42,500 bases of DNA from NCBI GenBank assembly GCA_025526915.1, contig JAHLKH010000204.1:1-42500 (forward strand), read 5' to 3'. Of this stretch, positions 20,448 through 32,368 are shown piece by piece; positions within the stretch are counted from its first letter, which is position 1, and each line of letters opens with the position of its first letter. The position numbers were made by a program, and so were the translations under genes. The notes beneath the pieces are model-generated. The model was given only the letters and a program-made list of their open reading frames with translations, did not search any database and was not told where the DNA came from. Source of the DNA: Entophlyctis helioformis (taxonomy: Eukaryota; Chytridiomycota; Chytridiomycetes; Chytridiales; Chytriomycetaceae).

Positions 20448-23400
20448 TCAGTCGGCGTTGGCATCGTTCTCGTCAATGAGACGCACAAACACCTCCTCGA
20501 GCGTCGTCTGGCCCACACCCCAATCAAGAATGCCGTGCTCCTGCTTGCCAGCCTCGACGGCCGCAAACAGCTTGGACAGCGAGCCGGCAGGCGCAGGGAA
20601 CTCGTACAGCGCGTTGGTGGCAAAGGCATCGACCTGCGTCCATCCCTCGGGCAGCAGCGACTCCATAAACGCACACGCACGCGGCGTGTTGACGCGGAGC
20701 GCGTTAAGGTGCAGGCGGTATCCCGAGCCGTATGCCGACTTGAGACGGTTCGAGTCGGCCAGACAACGGAGCGTGCCCTTGGCCATGATTCCGATGCGCT
20801 GGCAGAGCGCCTCGGCCTCCTCCATCGAGTGCGTCGTGAGCACAATCGTCTTGTCCTTCTTGGTGCGCTCGACAATGTTCCAGATCTGGCGACGCACTTC
20901 GGGGTCGAGGCCGGTCGTTGGCTCGTCCATGAACACAACCTTGGGGTTGCCGAGAAGCGCAATGGCGATGCTCACACGGCGTTGCTGGCCACCCGAGAGC
21001 TCGCGCACCTCTTGGTTTCTCTGAATCTGCAGCTCAACATCGCGAATGGCCTGGTCGACAGCAACGGCCTCATCCTCGGCAGCGATGCCCTTGAGACGCG
21101 CGTAAAAGAACAGGTGCTCCTCGACGGTGAGGTACTCCCAGAGAATGTTGAACTGCGGGCAGATGCCAATGTTCTTGTACACCTCGGACGTCTGCGTCTG
21201 CACGTCGAAGCCGCCGAGCGAGGCTGTGCCGCTGGTCGACTCGTACAGACCCGTGAGCATGCTGATGAGCGTCGACTTGCCGGCACCGTTGGGACCCAGC
21301 AGACCAAACACGATGCCCTCCTCGACAGCAAAGGTAATGTCCTTGACAGCGAGCTTGGGACCGGCACCGGCGCGGCTAGCGTAGAGCTTGCGCATGTGGC
21401 GAATGACAAGGGGAGACGCAGGGTCAAAGCCGTTGCTGTCCACGCGTGCACGCTCGGCAACAACGTCGGCGTCCTCGAGCGAGATCTCGTCAGGGTTGAT
21501 GGCAATCGACTGGTCGGCACCGGCCTCGACCTTCTTGGTGCGCTTGAACAGGTCCGAGATGGGGAAATGCCACGCCTTGCGGACACCAAACTCGGACGGC
21601 AGCACGGCGTTGAGGTAGCCGGCAAGGATGAGCAGGACAGGGATCTGGATGGCGAGATAGACAATGGCCGTGTACACATCGTCGCCCGACTTGAGCATGG
21701 CAAACGAGTACGGCGTCTTGCCCTCCATGTACGAGGCGCGGTTCATGACGCCCATGGCGCGGTAGAACGCAAACGGCGGCCACAGGAACAGGTACGACGG
21801 CACCGATGCATCGGTCACGGTCGTGTCAAACGTGATGGAGATCATGACACTCGAGATCATGATGAGGAACGAGGCGAGCAGGGCCAGACGGCTGCGCTTG
21901 AAGAACGTCGACATGAAAAAGGCGAGCGCAACGTGCACGTTGCCCCACAGGAAGAACAAGAGGAGCAGCAGGCTCGTGCTCGTGGCGATAAAGAACGACA
22001 GCTGGAACGCGGCACCGCAGATGAGGAAAATGAGAGCCGCGACGCCGTAGACGCAGAGGAACGTCACGTAGTGGCTAAAGTAGTACGCCGACGTCTTCAT
22101 GCCGTTCATCTTCATCATGATGAGGATCTTGGTCTCCTTCTCCTGCACGAGCTCAATCACAAACAGCGGGATGAGGAACGAGAGCGCAAACGGGTACAGG
22201 AACGTGCCGCGCGAGTTGCCGTACTGCGGGTTGAACAGCGTCTGCACCTCGCGGGGCATGAAGCGGATGCCCTGCGTGATCTGCGCCCGGCCCAGCTTGG
22301 CGGGGTCGCTGTTGCGCAGAATGGCGTTGCTGAGCTGCGACAGCTGCAGCAGCTGGCGGTCGCCGGGAGTCGGGAAGTTGTTGACGACGTTGAGCATGCG
22401 GCTGGAGCCAATGTTCATGTTGATGCTGTACTGCTTGGCGGCGTGGTCAATCTTTTTAAAGTAGAGCGCGCCGTGGGGGATGCCGCTGGTGGCACCCTCG
22501 AGCTTGACGTTGGTGTTGAAGAACTTTTTGGCGTTGCGGATGAGCTCATTGACGCCCTGCTTGTCAATGGACGCAATCTTGAGACGGGCGTCAATGAGGG
22601 CGTCGTAAATGATGTCGGCCATGGCGTCCTCGTCCTTGGCCGGCACGTACCACGGCACGGCGGTGACGTTGGGCGGCGTGTTGGGCACGTTGAAGGGGTA
22701 AAAGTCAGAGTGGTAGCGGGTCGGGATGGTGCCAAAGAGACCAGGACGCGTCGTGGCGTTGGCAGCACCGACAGGCGTGAACGCAGGGCCGGCAGGAGCC
22801 TTTTTGAGGTCGGCGTAGGCCATGGGAGGGACAGGGGGCTTGGTGCCGATCAGAGCAGGGTCGACGCTGGGGTCAAAGCCGTACAGGAACCACGAGCGCT
22901 TTTGGAGCGAGCGGAAGACGGCGAGAGTGCGGGGGTCGACGACGGGAGCGGGCTTGACAATGACATTGTCCCACAGCGGGTCAAAGAGCGCGAGGAGCTC
23001 GAACCAGCCGACTCTCGGCTGGAAAGAGTACGTGCTGAGGGGAGCGCGCGGGGTTAGAGATGCGATCTGCAGGATCAGGACAGACGCGTGCCCAGCGCGC
23101 GCACACACACCTGTCGCGAACGCCGTTGCCAGAAGCGCGAGTGGGGAGGTCGTAGGGGCTGTCGTCCTGGACCGGGTAGTCTTCGCCAAACCACTGTGAG
23201 CAAGGCTTGAGCCAGCCAAAGACAATGTCGTCCTTGTCGACGACCGAGGGCGACTGGCCCCAGTTGACGTGCGTGACGGTGGCGTCGCCACGTCTCGGTG
23301 ACGAGCCGTCGGGCCTGAGGTTGAGGAAGAAGGGGGGCAGGTCAGGGAAGTCGCTGGGCTGGCCGAGCCAGTAGGGCACGTTGAATTTGTCCGCGAACCG

Positions 23401-24397
23401 GACGTTTGAGCACTGGAGGCGGCCTGGTTGACGGATCGTGGGTGTGAGTGAGTGATGGGATCGAAGCGAGAGGGCGATGGACGAGCGGTGAGGCTGGCTG
23501 GACAGGACTCACCAGGGACACCCATGATGCCGATCGTGCCATAGTAGGTTGTGCCGTACCAGCCAAAGAAGGCGGCAAGACAAACGACCAAGAAGGGCAG
23601 GAGGCTGTTGCGGCAGATTGGGACGGCAGGATGTGTGTGTGTGTGTGGCACGGCCCGGTTGGTCAGTCGGGTCGATGATTGGACAGGGCGGGCGATCTCA
23701 GCCCCAACACGCCAGATGCAAAGTCAGGCGGAGCAGCACCAGACTGCTGAGCAGCGCCCGCAAGCAAAAGCACAGTGTGGCGCAGTGGAGAGATAAGGCA
23801 GCGAGAGAGATTGGGCGAGTGTGCACGTACGTTGCGCAGAAGAGCGAGGTGCAGACCTGGCGCTTCTGGGCGGCAATGGACTTGAAGGTCAGCGCAGCAC
23901 CCTGGCGAGGCGGCCCGGTCTTGAACACAATGTGGCTGCTCTCGTTGCTGCTCACTGTTGGACGACGATGAAGATGATGATGTCATGTGTGCACCTTGTG
24001 GTCAGCCATGTCTGACTGTCCGTGTGTGTGTGTGTATGTGTGCGTGCGTGTGTGTATGTGTGGTGGTGTGTCTACTGTGTATCCAGCCGTCCGTCTGTCT
24101 GCCTGTCTGTCCACCCACGAGCCCGTCTGCTGGAGTCGAGCAGAGCAAGCACATACCTTGCGTGGCCGTTTCGTCGACTGCCGGTCATGTCCACCAGCCG
24201 CAGCAACAGCAGGCGGTCGTCCAAACAGCGCAAGCAGCCAAGTGTCAGTTTGTTTGGTGCTGCACTCGTTGTGCACCAGCCGCACAGCACGCTGGCGCTG
24301 CAGCAGGCAGGCGGCTCGCCCACAGCCTGCATGCTGCACACTCACAGTGCACGGCCTTGTCGGCACCGGCAGGCGTTTCCACGGTTGGCTCGGCCAT
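20448..24397 (-). CDS. Half-size ABCA-type transporter 1
   Basis: Predicted 1,055-aa ABC transporter of subfamily A, whose members move lipids or lipid-like molecules across membranes. Exons: 24346-24397, 23831-23954, 23513-23604, 23111-23423 and 20448-23034; phases agree. One ABCA-type membrane domain: TM1 at LLPFLVVCLAAFFGW, a long lumenal/extracellular region, then a helix cluster with FALSFLIPLFVIELVQEKE, the ABCA-typical KILMMMKMNG-like turn (here KILIMMKMNGM) and several more helices. One nucleotide-binding domain: Walker A GPNGAGKST (about 21,271-21,298), signature LSGGQQRR, Walker B VVFMDEPTTGLD, H-loop TTHSMEEAE. All catalytic residues are present. As a half-molecule it should work as a dimer. 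It is head-to-head with ABCA-2 at 24740. Confidence 0.9.
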
Positions 24398-24739
24398 GGC
24401 AGCGAGCGTCTAAGTGTTGGTGTTGGGTTCGGGGGCAACCCGTCGGCCTGACGTCCCGCGCAAGCCGAAAGTGTCGCCGCCCAGCTGTGTGCAGCGCCAA
24501 ATTTTACGCCCCCAAAGGGACCCATGATTGCGACACCCGATCCGCGGATGATGCTCCTTCAGCAAAAGCATCGCCACGTGGAAATTGCACCCGCGTGGAC
24601 AGGCGGGCGGGCTGTCGGCGATATCTTTGGGCTCTGCGATTGGTGTGTGCACCAGCTCGGCGGCTTTTGTCGCACTTTCACTGCAGGTTGCAAGCCCAAC
24701 GAAGCCGCCCCCTTTGCTCCCGCCCCCCTTGACCCGCTG
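24398..24739. promoter_or_regulatory. Shared promoter region of the two ABCA genes
   Basis: A 342-bp gap lies between divergent ATGs (24397 and 24740). No clear TATA box is visible. The small size means the two half-transporters probably share regulatory sites. An open frame continues upstream of 24740 on the plus strand, but its content does not resemble an ABCA N-terminus, and the ATG at 24740 gives a start similar to paralogues. Confidence 0.5.
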
Positions 24740-27700
24740 ATGGCCGACGTCGACCAGAAACCAAAGTCGGTTGCGACGCCCGCTGCGTCCGACGGCAGCG
24801 ACGCCTCCGACCATGCTGCCCGCGAGCACGGCACATACGGCTCCTTCTTCAGCCAGCTGTCCATCATGCTGCGCAAGAACACTCTGCTCCAGGTGCGCCG
24901 CCAGCGTCGCTTGGCCCTGTGCACACTCTCCACGCATCGGCCCCGCTGCCATGACCAGCAACATTGTGGCTGACGCTGCTGCTGCTGCCGATGCCGGGCT
25001 GTGCACTCACTGCTCTCCACGTCATCGCCCGCGCCTGCAATCCGCAACCACCGGCCCTCCACGTCATGCCATTATGCACAACGGACGCTCCCCACAACCA
25101 GTACCGCTACCTCGGTTCAACAGTCGCCCAAGCCCTGATTGCTCCGCTGGTCTTCTCGCTGCTGCTGTTCCTGCTGCAGCGTGCAGACTATGCCACTCAG
25201 TCGCAGGCGCAGACGTCTGTCCAGCGCAACCTGCCTGCCGTCCCCCTCCAGGGCGTGGCTAGATGCCAGGTTCGTGCCGGCCTTGCCCAGATCTTGTGAC
25301 AAGCGCTGGCATCTGACCACCGTCCGTCTGCTGTGTGGCATCACATCGTTCGCAACGCAACGCAACGTATCGCAATCCAGGGCCCTGAGCCATACAGCCT
25401 TGCGTGACCATCATGTATGCAACCATTCCCGCTCCCATCGACGAGGCTGCCAATGCCACCAACGCCACTGTCCCTGCGCCTGCCTCGTCCGTCAACTTTA
25501 CAAAGATCTTGGAGACATTCTCGATCATCAACGAGCAGCGCACCGGATACAGACTCAAGCTCGAGCAGCCCCTGGCCGAGTACAGTAAGCCGCCAACTGT
25601 TCCTTGCAGCCAACCGGTCTCTTTGCTCAATCTGACCGTGGCCGCAACCGCACAGAGTACAAGGAGCGTCCCTCCCGCATCTACGACATCCTGCCCGTGC
25701 CCAGCACTCAGTTCATCTACAACTCGACCCTCGAGTTCCCCAACACGACCGCGTGGGGTGTGCTTGCAATCTTGTGCTTTTGCTCGCGTTGCGTCTCCAA
25801 TGCGCCACCTGGCTGACACTGTGCTTTTTCGACACCGCACCGTGCCGTGCCTTGTCTTGCCTTCATCCGTTTACGCCTCCACCTGCACCTGCACCTTCAC
25901 GCTTCCTCCCTCCCGTCCAGCCATCACGTTCAACGAACCCACCCCCGACGCTCCCCTCAACATCCAGTACCAGATCTGGTTCAACGACCTCAACATCGCC
26001 AAGGGCCGCGACCTCTACGGCCCCTCGCTGGTCGGATTCATGCGCGGCATGGACGAGGCCATCATCTCCGTTCTCAACGACCCCAACGCCACCGTCAAGG
26101 CCAACATCGACATCAACATCAAGGACTGGCCCGAGCTGCCGCCTGCCGTCATCACCGACCGTGTCTTCCAGACCCTCGGCCCGGCCTTTTTCTTCTGCTC
26201 GGAGATGATGATCTTCATCTCGGCTCTGTCGCAGATTGTGTCCGAGAAGGAGCTGCGTCTGCGCCACGCCATGCAGGTCATGGGTCTCCGCGTAAGTCTG
26301 CTGTCGTTGTCATGCCTGTGGCTGTCGACGGAACCACTGACACCACCACTGCCCTTCCCTTGTCTGCCACATGCAGCCTGCTGCATACTGGCTCAGCCAC
26401 CTCATCTCCTACTCGGTTCTCGTCCTCATCAACGCCCTCTCCATGGCTGGCTGGGGTATCGTCTTTGGCTTCCCTGCCATCAAAAACACCAACTTTTTGG
26501 TACGTGCACCACAGCCGCTGTCCTGTCCGTCTTGCTGCTGCAGCCATGACGCGCGACTCACCTCGCGTCACCAAACCAGATCTCCGCCATCACCTTCTTC
26601 CTCTTTGGCGAGGCAATGGTCGTGTTTGCCTTTTTCATGACGCCCTTTATCCGCCGCACCAACTCGGCCGTCCTCATGGGCATCTTTGTGTTCATTGTCG
26701 GTCTCCTCTTCCAGTCGTTTGTGTTCACTGACGCCCAGAGCGGCTACTCGTGGTGGAGCGACGGCTACAAGGAGATTGGCTACGTCAACCTCTTCGCGCT
26801 CATTCCCTTTTTCAACTTTGGCCGCATGATCCTCGACATGTCCCTCACTGCCAGCGGCCGTCTCGACAAGCTCACCGGCATCAACTTTGACGGCGGCGTG
26901 TTCACGTGGTCATCTCTCACGTCGGCGATGCCCGCCAACCTCGTGCCCTCGTTCGGCCAGGACAAGCCGCTCGCCCTGCCGCTCCCCATCCAGGCGTGGT
27001 ACCTGCTCATCATGAACTGCTTCCTCTACGGCCTGCTCCTGTGGTACTTTGACAATGTCATCCCCGACGAGTTTGGCGCGTGCAACCCGCCGTACTTTTT
27101 CCTCACGCCCACGTACTGGGGTCTCGAAAAGGCCGCGCTCGTCACCGATCTCCGCTCCTGGCTCGACCGCATTGCGGGCGACAGTGAGCCCATTGAGGAT
27201 GACGAGGACGAGGATGTCGTGGCTGCTCGCGAGCGTGCCTTTGACCCGAGTGAGTGGCTGGCGTGCCTTGTCCATGCCTATTATATGCTCCATTTGCACT
27301 GACACATCTGCCAGACTACTTCCCCGCGCTCAAGATTGTCAACCTGCGCAAGGTGTACGGCAAGACCAGTCTGTTCGATACTGGCGAGCGCGACAAGACC
27401 GCTGTCCGCTGCTCGTCGTTCACGATCGAAGAGGGCAAGCTGTTTGCGCTGCTCGGCCAGAACGGTGCCGGCAAGTCGACCACTATCTCGATGCTCTCTG
27501 GTCTCACCCCCGCCACCTCGGGCGACGCGCTCATCTTCAACCTGTCCGTCAAGACGCAGAACCAGCGCATCCGCAGCATGATGGGCATCTGCCCGCAGCA
27601 CGACGTGCTGTTTGACGACCTCACTGCCCGCGAGCACATCCAGCTGTACGCCGGCATCAAGGGCATCCCCGCTGAGCAGATCAGCGCGCTCATTGAGGAG

Positions 27701-28393
27701 CGTCTCAAGATTGTGCGTCTGCATACGGTTGCTGATGTTCGTGCTGGCACCTACTCGGGCGGCATGAAGCGCCGTCTGTCGCTTGTCATCTCGACCATTG
27801 GCGACCCCAAGATCATCTTCATGGACGAGCCAACAACCGGCATGGACCCCGTCAACCGCCGCTACGTGTGGTCGTTTATCGAAGAGTTCAAGGTCGGCCG
27901 TGTCATTGTGCTCACGACGCACTCGATGGAGGAGGCCGATGTGCTCGGTGACGAGATTGGCATCATGTCCAACGGCCGTCTGCGCGCCATCAACAACTCG
28001 ATCGCCCTCAAGACCAAGTTTGGTGTTGGATTCCGCGTATCGGTGGTCACCAACGTGTCGACTGTCGCCACGGTCATGGAGGACATGGCGCGTCTGATGC
28101 CCCAGGCCAAGCTCGAAGATGCTTCGGCCGGTGCGCTCCTCTACCAGTTCCCGTCGTCGTCTACCAGCGCCGTGCCGGCGCTTGTTGACTGGCTCGAGAA
28201 GAACCAGGGCGGTCTGGTCAAGTCGTGGGGCATCTCGCAGTCGACGCTCGAGGAGGTGTTCCTCAAGCTTGTCCGCGAAGCCAATGCCAAGTTTACCATC
28301 ATTGACGAGGAGGAGGCGCGCGAGCGTCTCAAGGTGTACAGAGGCAAGACCTTTGGCAGCAAGTCTCGTCCTGACATCAAGGGCCACAAATAG
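24740..28393 (+). CDS. Half-size ABCA-type transporter 2
   Basis: Predicted 950-aa ABCA half-transporter. Exons: 24740-24892, 25102-25269, 25398-25584, 25656-25757, 25921-26291, 26377-26499, 26580-27249 and 27315-28393; phases agree across all seven introns. Acidic/Ser-rich start, then SQLSIMLRKNTLLQ before TM1 (AQALIAPLVFSLLLFLL), an external domain with several potential N-glycosylation sites, a helix cluster with IVSEKELRLRHAMQVMGLR (the ABCA intracellular-helix signature), and further helices. The nucleotide-binding domain has Walker A GQNGAGKST (about 27,455-27,483), signature YSGGMKRRLS, Walker B IIFMDEPTTGMD and TTHSMEEAD. Intron positions differ from ABCA-1, so the pair is old. ABCA-1 has LSGGQ where this one has YSGGM. 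Heterodimerisation with ABCA-1 is possible. Confidence 0.9.
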
Positions 28394-28499
28394 AGCCTGT
28401 CTTGTTTGTTGTTTGAACATCTGTCATCAAATACACCTTCCCCAAGTTCCGCATCCATTCTTTGCATTCTCATGGCTGGCCGGACGATGAGCCCGTGCT

Positions 28500-28949
28500 A
28501 TGCATAGAGGGCTGCGCTTGCACACACACCGCGTCTCGAGCCAGCTCACAACGCACTCTCTGCGACAACACAACGTATCGCGTGGCCAAGAAGCAGCAGC
28601 CGCACAGACCGCAGCAAGGAACAGTCCAGAATCGAATGCTGCTTGCCATGAAGGTCGTGGCATCCAAGGCCAAAGCTGGGCACTTGCCGCCGCTTCCATC
28701 GTCAAATGACATCCCGCCTCCGTCACTGGCGACAGTGCCGAGATCAAGCCCAAGGATCGTTGATGGCCTGGAACCAGAACATTTGAACGAGGCCGACGCA
28801 TTGAGGACATCGACACTGCAGGCTGGCAGCACATAGTCGAGCAGCACAGGCGTGCTCTTGATGAAGACGCTGTGTGGGATGGCTGGTTAGGTGCTGCGCT
28901 TGCAGATCGGCCTCTCCACCAACTGGCAAAGAGGGTCACAGTGGCATAG
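28500..28949 (+). pseudogene. Protein-like frame interrupted by two TGA codons
   Basis: One frame reads protein-like from ATG 28500 to TAG 28947-28949 but contains TGA at 28710-28712 and 28761-28763. The start (MHRGLRLHTHRVSSQL...) has no acidic residue for its first 30 positions and is rich in Arg, His and Ser, like a mitochondrial targeting peptide. The last part (TFERGRRIEDIDTAGWQHI, then EDAVWDGWLGAALADRPLHQ) looks like folded protein. The stop is followed at once by AATAAA (28951-28956), as in real genes here. I do not recognise the family. It may be a recent pseudogene, a gene with introns I could not place, or a recoded gene; TGA is an ordinary stop elsewhere in the window. It sits between ABCA-2 and the EEP gene. 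Confidence 0.35.
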
Positions 28950-28950
28950 C

Positions 28951-28956
28951 AATAAA
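28951..28956 (+). terminator. AATAAA directly after the TGA-interrupted frame
   Basis: The hexamer begins one base after the TAG at 28947-28949. This supports a transcribed plus-strand gene end here, whatever the state of its coding frame. Confidence 0.4.
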
Positions 28957-29296
28957 AACGTCAAGGGTCTTGTGCTGGCACATGCACATGCACATGCAGA
29001 GTGTTGTGTTGCCAGTGCAGAGAGCGAATGGATTGAGCACGTTTGGCGCACGTGTAGTGGCACATGTACCAATCACAGTCGACGCAGCAAGCACGTCCAA
29101 CACTCCTTGCCACGGCAAGCTGAAGCAGGCAGATCGTGCAGTGTTGCTCCTTTCCGATTCGCCCGGAGTTGGGCCGCTGTCACATGGGCAGCCCGCATTG
29201 TGTGCAAGGCCTCATCCAGCCCTTTAAAGGCTGGTGGTACAATCCCCCCTTGCCCCAGTCACACAAACCCGATCTGCCGCAACTGTGCACCAGAAC
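28957..29296. other. Intergenic upstream of the EEP-jacalin gene
   Basis: About 340 bp with no convincing coding frame. A TTTAAA element at about 29,223, some 70 bases before the ATG at 29297, could act as a weak TATA-like site. A CACATG repeat lies near 28,979-28,997. Confidence 0.45.
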
Positions 29297-30897
29297 ATGT
29301 CGCTCCGTTTCCTTCTCGCCACCGCTCTCGTCGGCTCGCTTGCCGTTGCCGCTCCTGCCCCTGCCCCGGCTGCCTCTTCCCATCTTGCCGCAAGAGCGCC
29401 TGCCTTTGACGCCGGCGGCGTTCTCAGCGTCGCCTCTTACAACGTTGCTGGTGAGTGCACGCCGTCCGTCGATCATCATCCACTCACACGACAACGCCAC
29501 TGACCAAAATCACCCTTGCCCATCCATCGCACGTTGCCAACCGCCCTGCCTGCCTGCCTGCCTGCCTGCTTGCCTCACCAAGGCCTTCCCGCCATCCTCT
29601 CCAGCGGCAACCCTGCCCCAAGCACCCGCATCATCGGCGAGCGTCTGAACCGCTACGACATTGTCAACGTCCAGGAGGACTTTAACTGTACGCAAAACTT
29701 GCACTCAGCTGCCATTTTACGCCACTTGTGCTCACATCCAATTGCTTGTCCGCCGTTCATCCCAAAGACCATGCCGATCTGTACGCCGGCGACAACGGCA
29801 ACCACGCCTTCAAGACCCCCACCAGCGGCGGTGCTGGCATCGGCTCGGGCCTCAACACCCTCTCCAAGTTCCCGTACTTTGGCCTGGACCGTGTCAAGTG
29901 GGACGACTGCAACGGTGTCGTGAACGACGCAAACGACTGCCTCACTCCCAAGGGCTACACCTTCATGCGTGTCCGTCTCGCCGAGGGTGCCTATGTCGAC
30001 GTCTACAACCTGCACACCGACGCTGGCAGCAGCGATGGCGACGCAAACGCTCGCCGCAAGAACATCCTGCAGGTCTCCAGAGCCATCAACGAGCGCTCCG
30101 CAGGCATGGCCGTCATTGTCATGGGCGACACCAACACGCGCTACACGCGTGCCCAGGACAACATCCGCACCCTCTCGGACGTCAACGGCCTGACCGATGG
30201 CTGGCTCCAGTTTGTTCGCGGAGCTGCCGGTGCCCCTGCTCCCGGCAGCCCTGCCCTTGTCTGTGCCGAGGATGCCCCGACCAACGACTGCGAGGTTGTC
30301 GACAAGATCCTTTACCGCGGCAGCCGCACCGTCTCCATGACTGGTCTCGGCTGGACCAACGATCACTACGACTTTCTCGATGCCCAGGGCAAGCGCCTCT
30401 CGGACCACTTCCCCATTTCGGCACGCCTCTCGTGGTCCAACACCAACGACGTTCGCGTGTCCGACACCAAGGGCGGCTCTGGCGGCTCCAAGTTCCACGA
30501 CGTCACCGCTCTGGATGCCAACGCGGCTGCCACTCAGGTCGTCTCGTTTGTGCTCCGCGGTGGCAAGCGCGTCGATGCCGTCGGCGTCACTCTCAAGCCC
30601 AACCCGTTTGCCGGCCCCATCACTCTTCGCCACGGCGGCTCTGGTGGCGGCGACTCCGTCCTCACCCTTGGCGCTAGCGAGCACGTTGTTCGCGGCACCA
30701 TCTGCCAGGAGAAGAAGGACACGACCCGTGTCTTTTACATTGACATCTTCACCAACCAGGGCCGCTCCATCCGTGCTGGCCGAATGACCAGCGACTGTGC
30801 CACTTACTTCGCTCCCGACGGCTGGCGCGTGGTTGGCTTCTGGGGTTCCTCTGGCTCTGAGCTTGACAATGTTGGCTTTGTGTATGCTCGCATCTAG
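29297..30897 (+). CDS. Secreted EEP-fold phosphodiesterase with C-terminal jacalin-like lectin domain
   Basis: Predicted 462-aa secreted enzyme. Exons 29297-29450, 29583-29687 and 29768-30897; phase-1 introns. A signal peptide is clear (MSLRFLLATALVGSLAVAAP, then an Ala/Pro spacer). The endonuclease/exonuclease/phosphatase fold spans about residues 40-305: SVASYNVAG, VQEDFN (the metal-binding Glu, near residue 83), YNLHTDAG, MGDTNTRYTR (Asp/Asn pair, near 205) and LSDHFPIS (general-base His, near 300). These fit DNase I or sphingomyelinase-like activity; the substrate cannot be told. The last ~140 residues form a jacalin-like fold: GGKRVDAVGV, LRHGGSGGGDSVLTLG, FTNQGRSIRAG, VVGFWGSSGSELDNVGFVYA. 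The lectin part probably targets the enzyme to sugars. A retroelement remnant begins 39 bp after the stop. Confidence 0.85.
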
Positions 30898-30935
30898 AGG
30901 ACTAGATCCCAAGTGCATCCTCATCCCATGCATCC

Positions 30936-32332
30936 TCACTTTGTCCCCCATCTGTTGCTAGAAATGAATGTATTCCACGTCTCCACATCTCGGCATCTAA
31001 GCAAGGCTTGGTGGAAATGAGCCGGCTGAGCAGGCAGTGGCTGGCCTGGGAAAGCAGCGGCCGGATCGCGGTACGGCTTCAGCAGACGGATGTGGAACCA
31101 CGGATGCAGACGATGCATGGTCGGATGCAGAGCCAGCTTGCAGTTGAGACCATCCAGTGCGGCGTTGACCTCTGTGATTGTGAATGGACCTAGCCAGTTG
31201 GGCAGGAACGCATCGGGGCGATGCGTGTCGGTGGGCCACACAATGCCGGCGGCTTGCAGCATGACCATGTCGCCGACAGCATAGGCAGGAGCATCCCGCG
31301 GTGGCGATCGGCGTTGCGCTTCTGCTGTTCTTGAGCCTTGACCAGGTTGGCTGTGGCATCCACGCGAGCCTTGTCAATGGCAGCGAGCAGGTCGCGGACA
31401 GCAGGCGGCGACGATGCTGCAGGCTCGTGTGGCAGCGTGCGAGGCTCAAGGCCAAAGGCGAGGAAGTACGGAGCATAGCCGGTCGATGCGCTTGGAGCAG
31501 AGTTGAGGGCATGGACAGCCGCATCGAGCATGTGCTCCCAGTTGCTGCCGCGGTGGTTGGCGTACTTGGACAGCAGGTCCTGAGCGTGCGGATGGTGCGT
31601 TCGGACTGGCCGTCGGTCTCCTGGTGGCGGGCCGTTGCCATGACTTGCTCAATGTCCAGCGCCGCACAGAGCGCCGTCCAGAAGGCAGACAGGAAGCGAG
31701 CGTCGCGGTCCGACACGATAGACGACGGCAGGCCGTGGCCAGCGAGCACCCATCGGTTGAGGAACAGCGCGGCAAGATCCTCGGCAGTCGCATCGCGTCG
31801 CGTCGGCACGCACTTGACAAGCTTTGTCAGGCGATCCACAACCACAAACACAGCGTCGTTGCCCTCGTCCGACATGGGCAGCAAGGCATGTCGCACGCCA
31901 CAGACTGGAAGCGGTCGGCAGGGATGGGAAGCGGGTGCAGCAGACCGGCAGGCGCCTGCGTCGACGAGTTGAACCGCTGGCAGGCGTCGCACGAGCCCAC
32001 AAAGCGGCCGACCGATGCAGCCATGTCTGGCCAGCGGTAATGCGCACGCAGACGGCGAACAGTGCGGGCTTGTCCCTGGTGGCCAGCATGAGGCGGCTCG
32101 TGGCCAAGGTGAGCAGGTCGGTGCGCACTTGACCCTCTGGGATGTACATGCGGCCCTCGTAGAACCACAGGCCGTCGACCAGCTCGAGCTTGGCTGCCAA
32201 CAGACGCTCGTGTGCAGCAGCATCAGCAGGATCGGCCTTCCAGCGAGCGACGTTGAGCAGGAACGGGTCGGCAGCCAGCAGCGGACGGATGCGAGCAGCG
32301 ATGCCAGAGGTGACGTCGTCAGGGCGACACAC
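30936..32332 (-). pseudogene. Integrase and C-terminal region of the Ty3/gypsy remnant
   Basis: In several frames: a zinc-binding segment ending CDACQRFNSS; a catalytic core with a Asp in the ACDM block, SDRDARFLSAFW (second Asp) and HQETDGQSERTIRTL (Glu), so the D-D-E triad can be seen; then AVHALNSAPSASTGYAPY; and a C-terminal GPY/F-like module (NWLGPFTITEV) followed by LHPWFHIRLLKPY. No chromodomain is evident. Frame changes near 32,220, 31,820, 31,530 and 31,270 make it non-functional as read. Confidence 0.82.
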
Positions 32333-32368
32333 TTAGTCGAGAGGCAGCGGCACAGTGCGGGGCAACAG

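Noticed and set aside
20421..23057. 878-codon plus-strand open frame opposite ABCA-1
   Set aside because: It is an antisense shadow of the large ABCA exon, Arg/Glu/His-rich with no recognisable fold; the minus strand has all ABC motifs.
28427..28939. 170-codon minus-strand open frame opposite the TGA-interrupted frame
   Set aside because: Cys/Ser/Arg-rich with no motif, and the AATAAA and stop-codon context support the plus strand instead.
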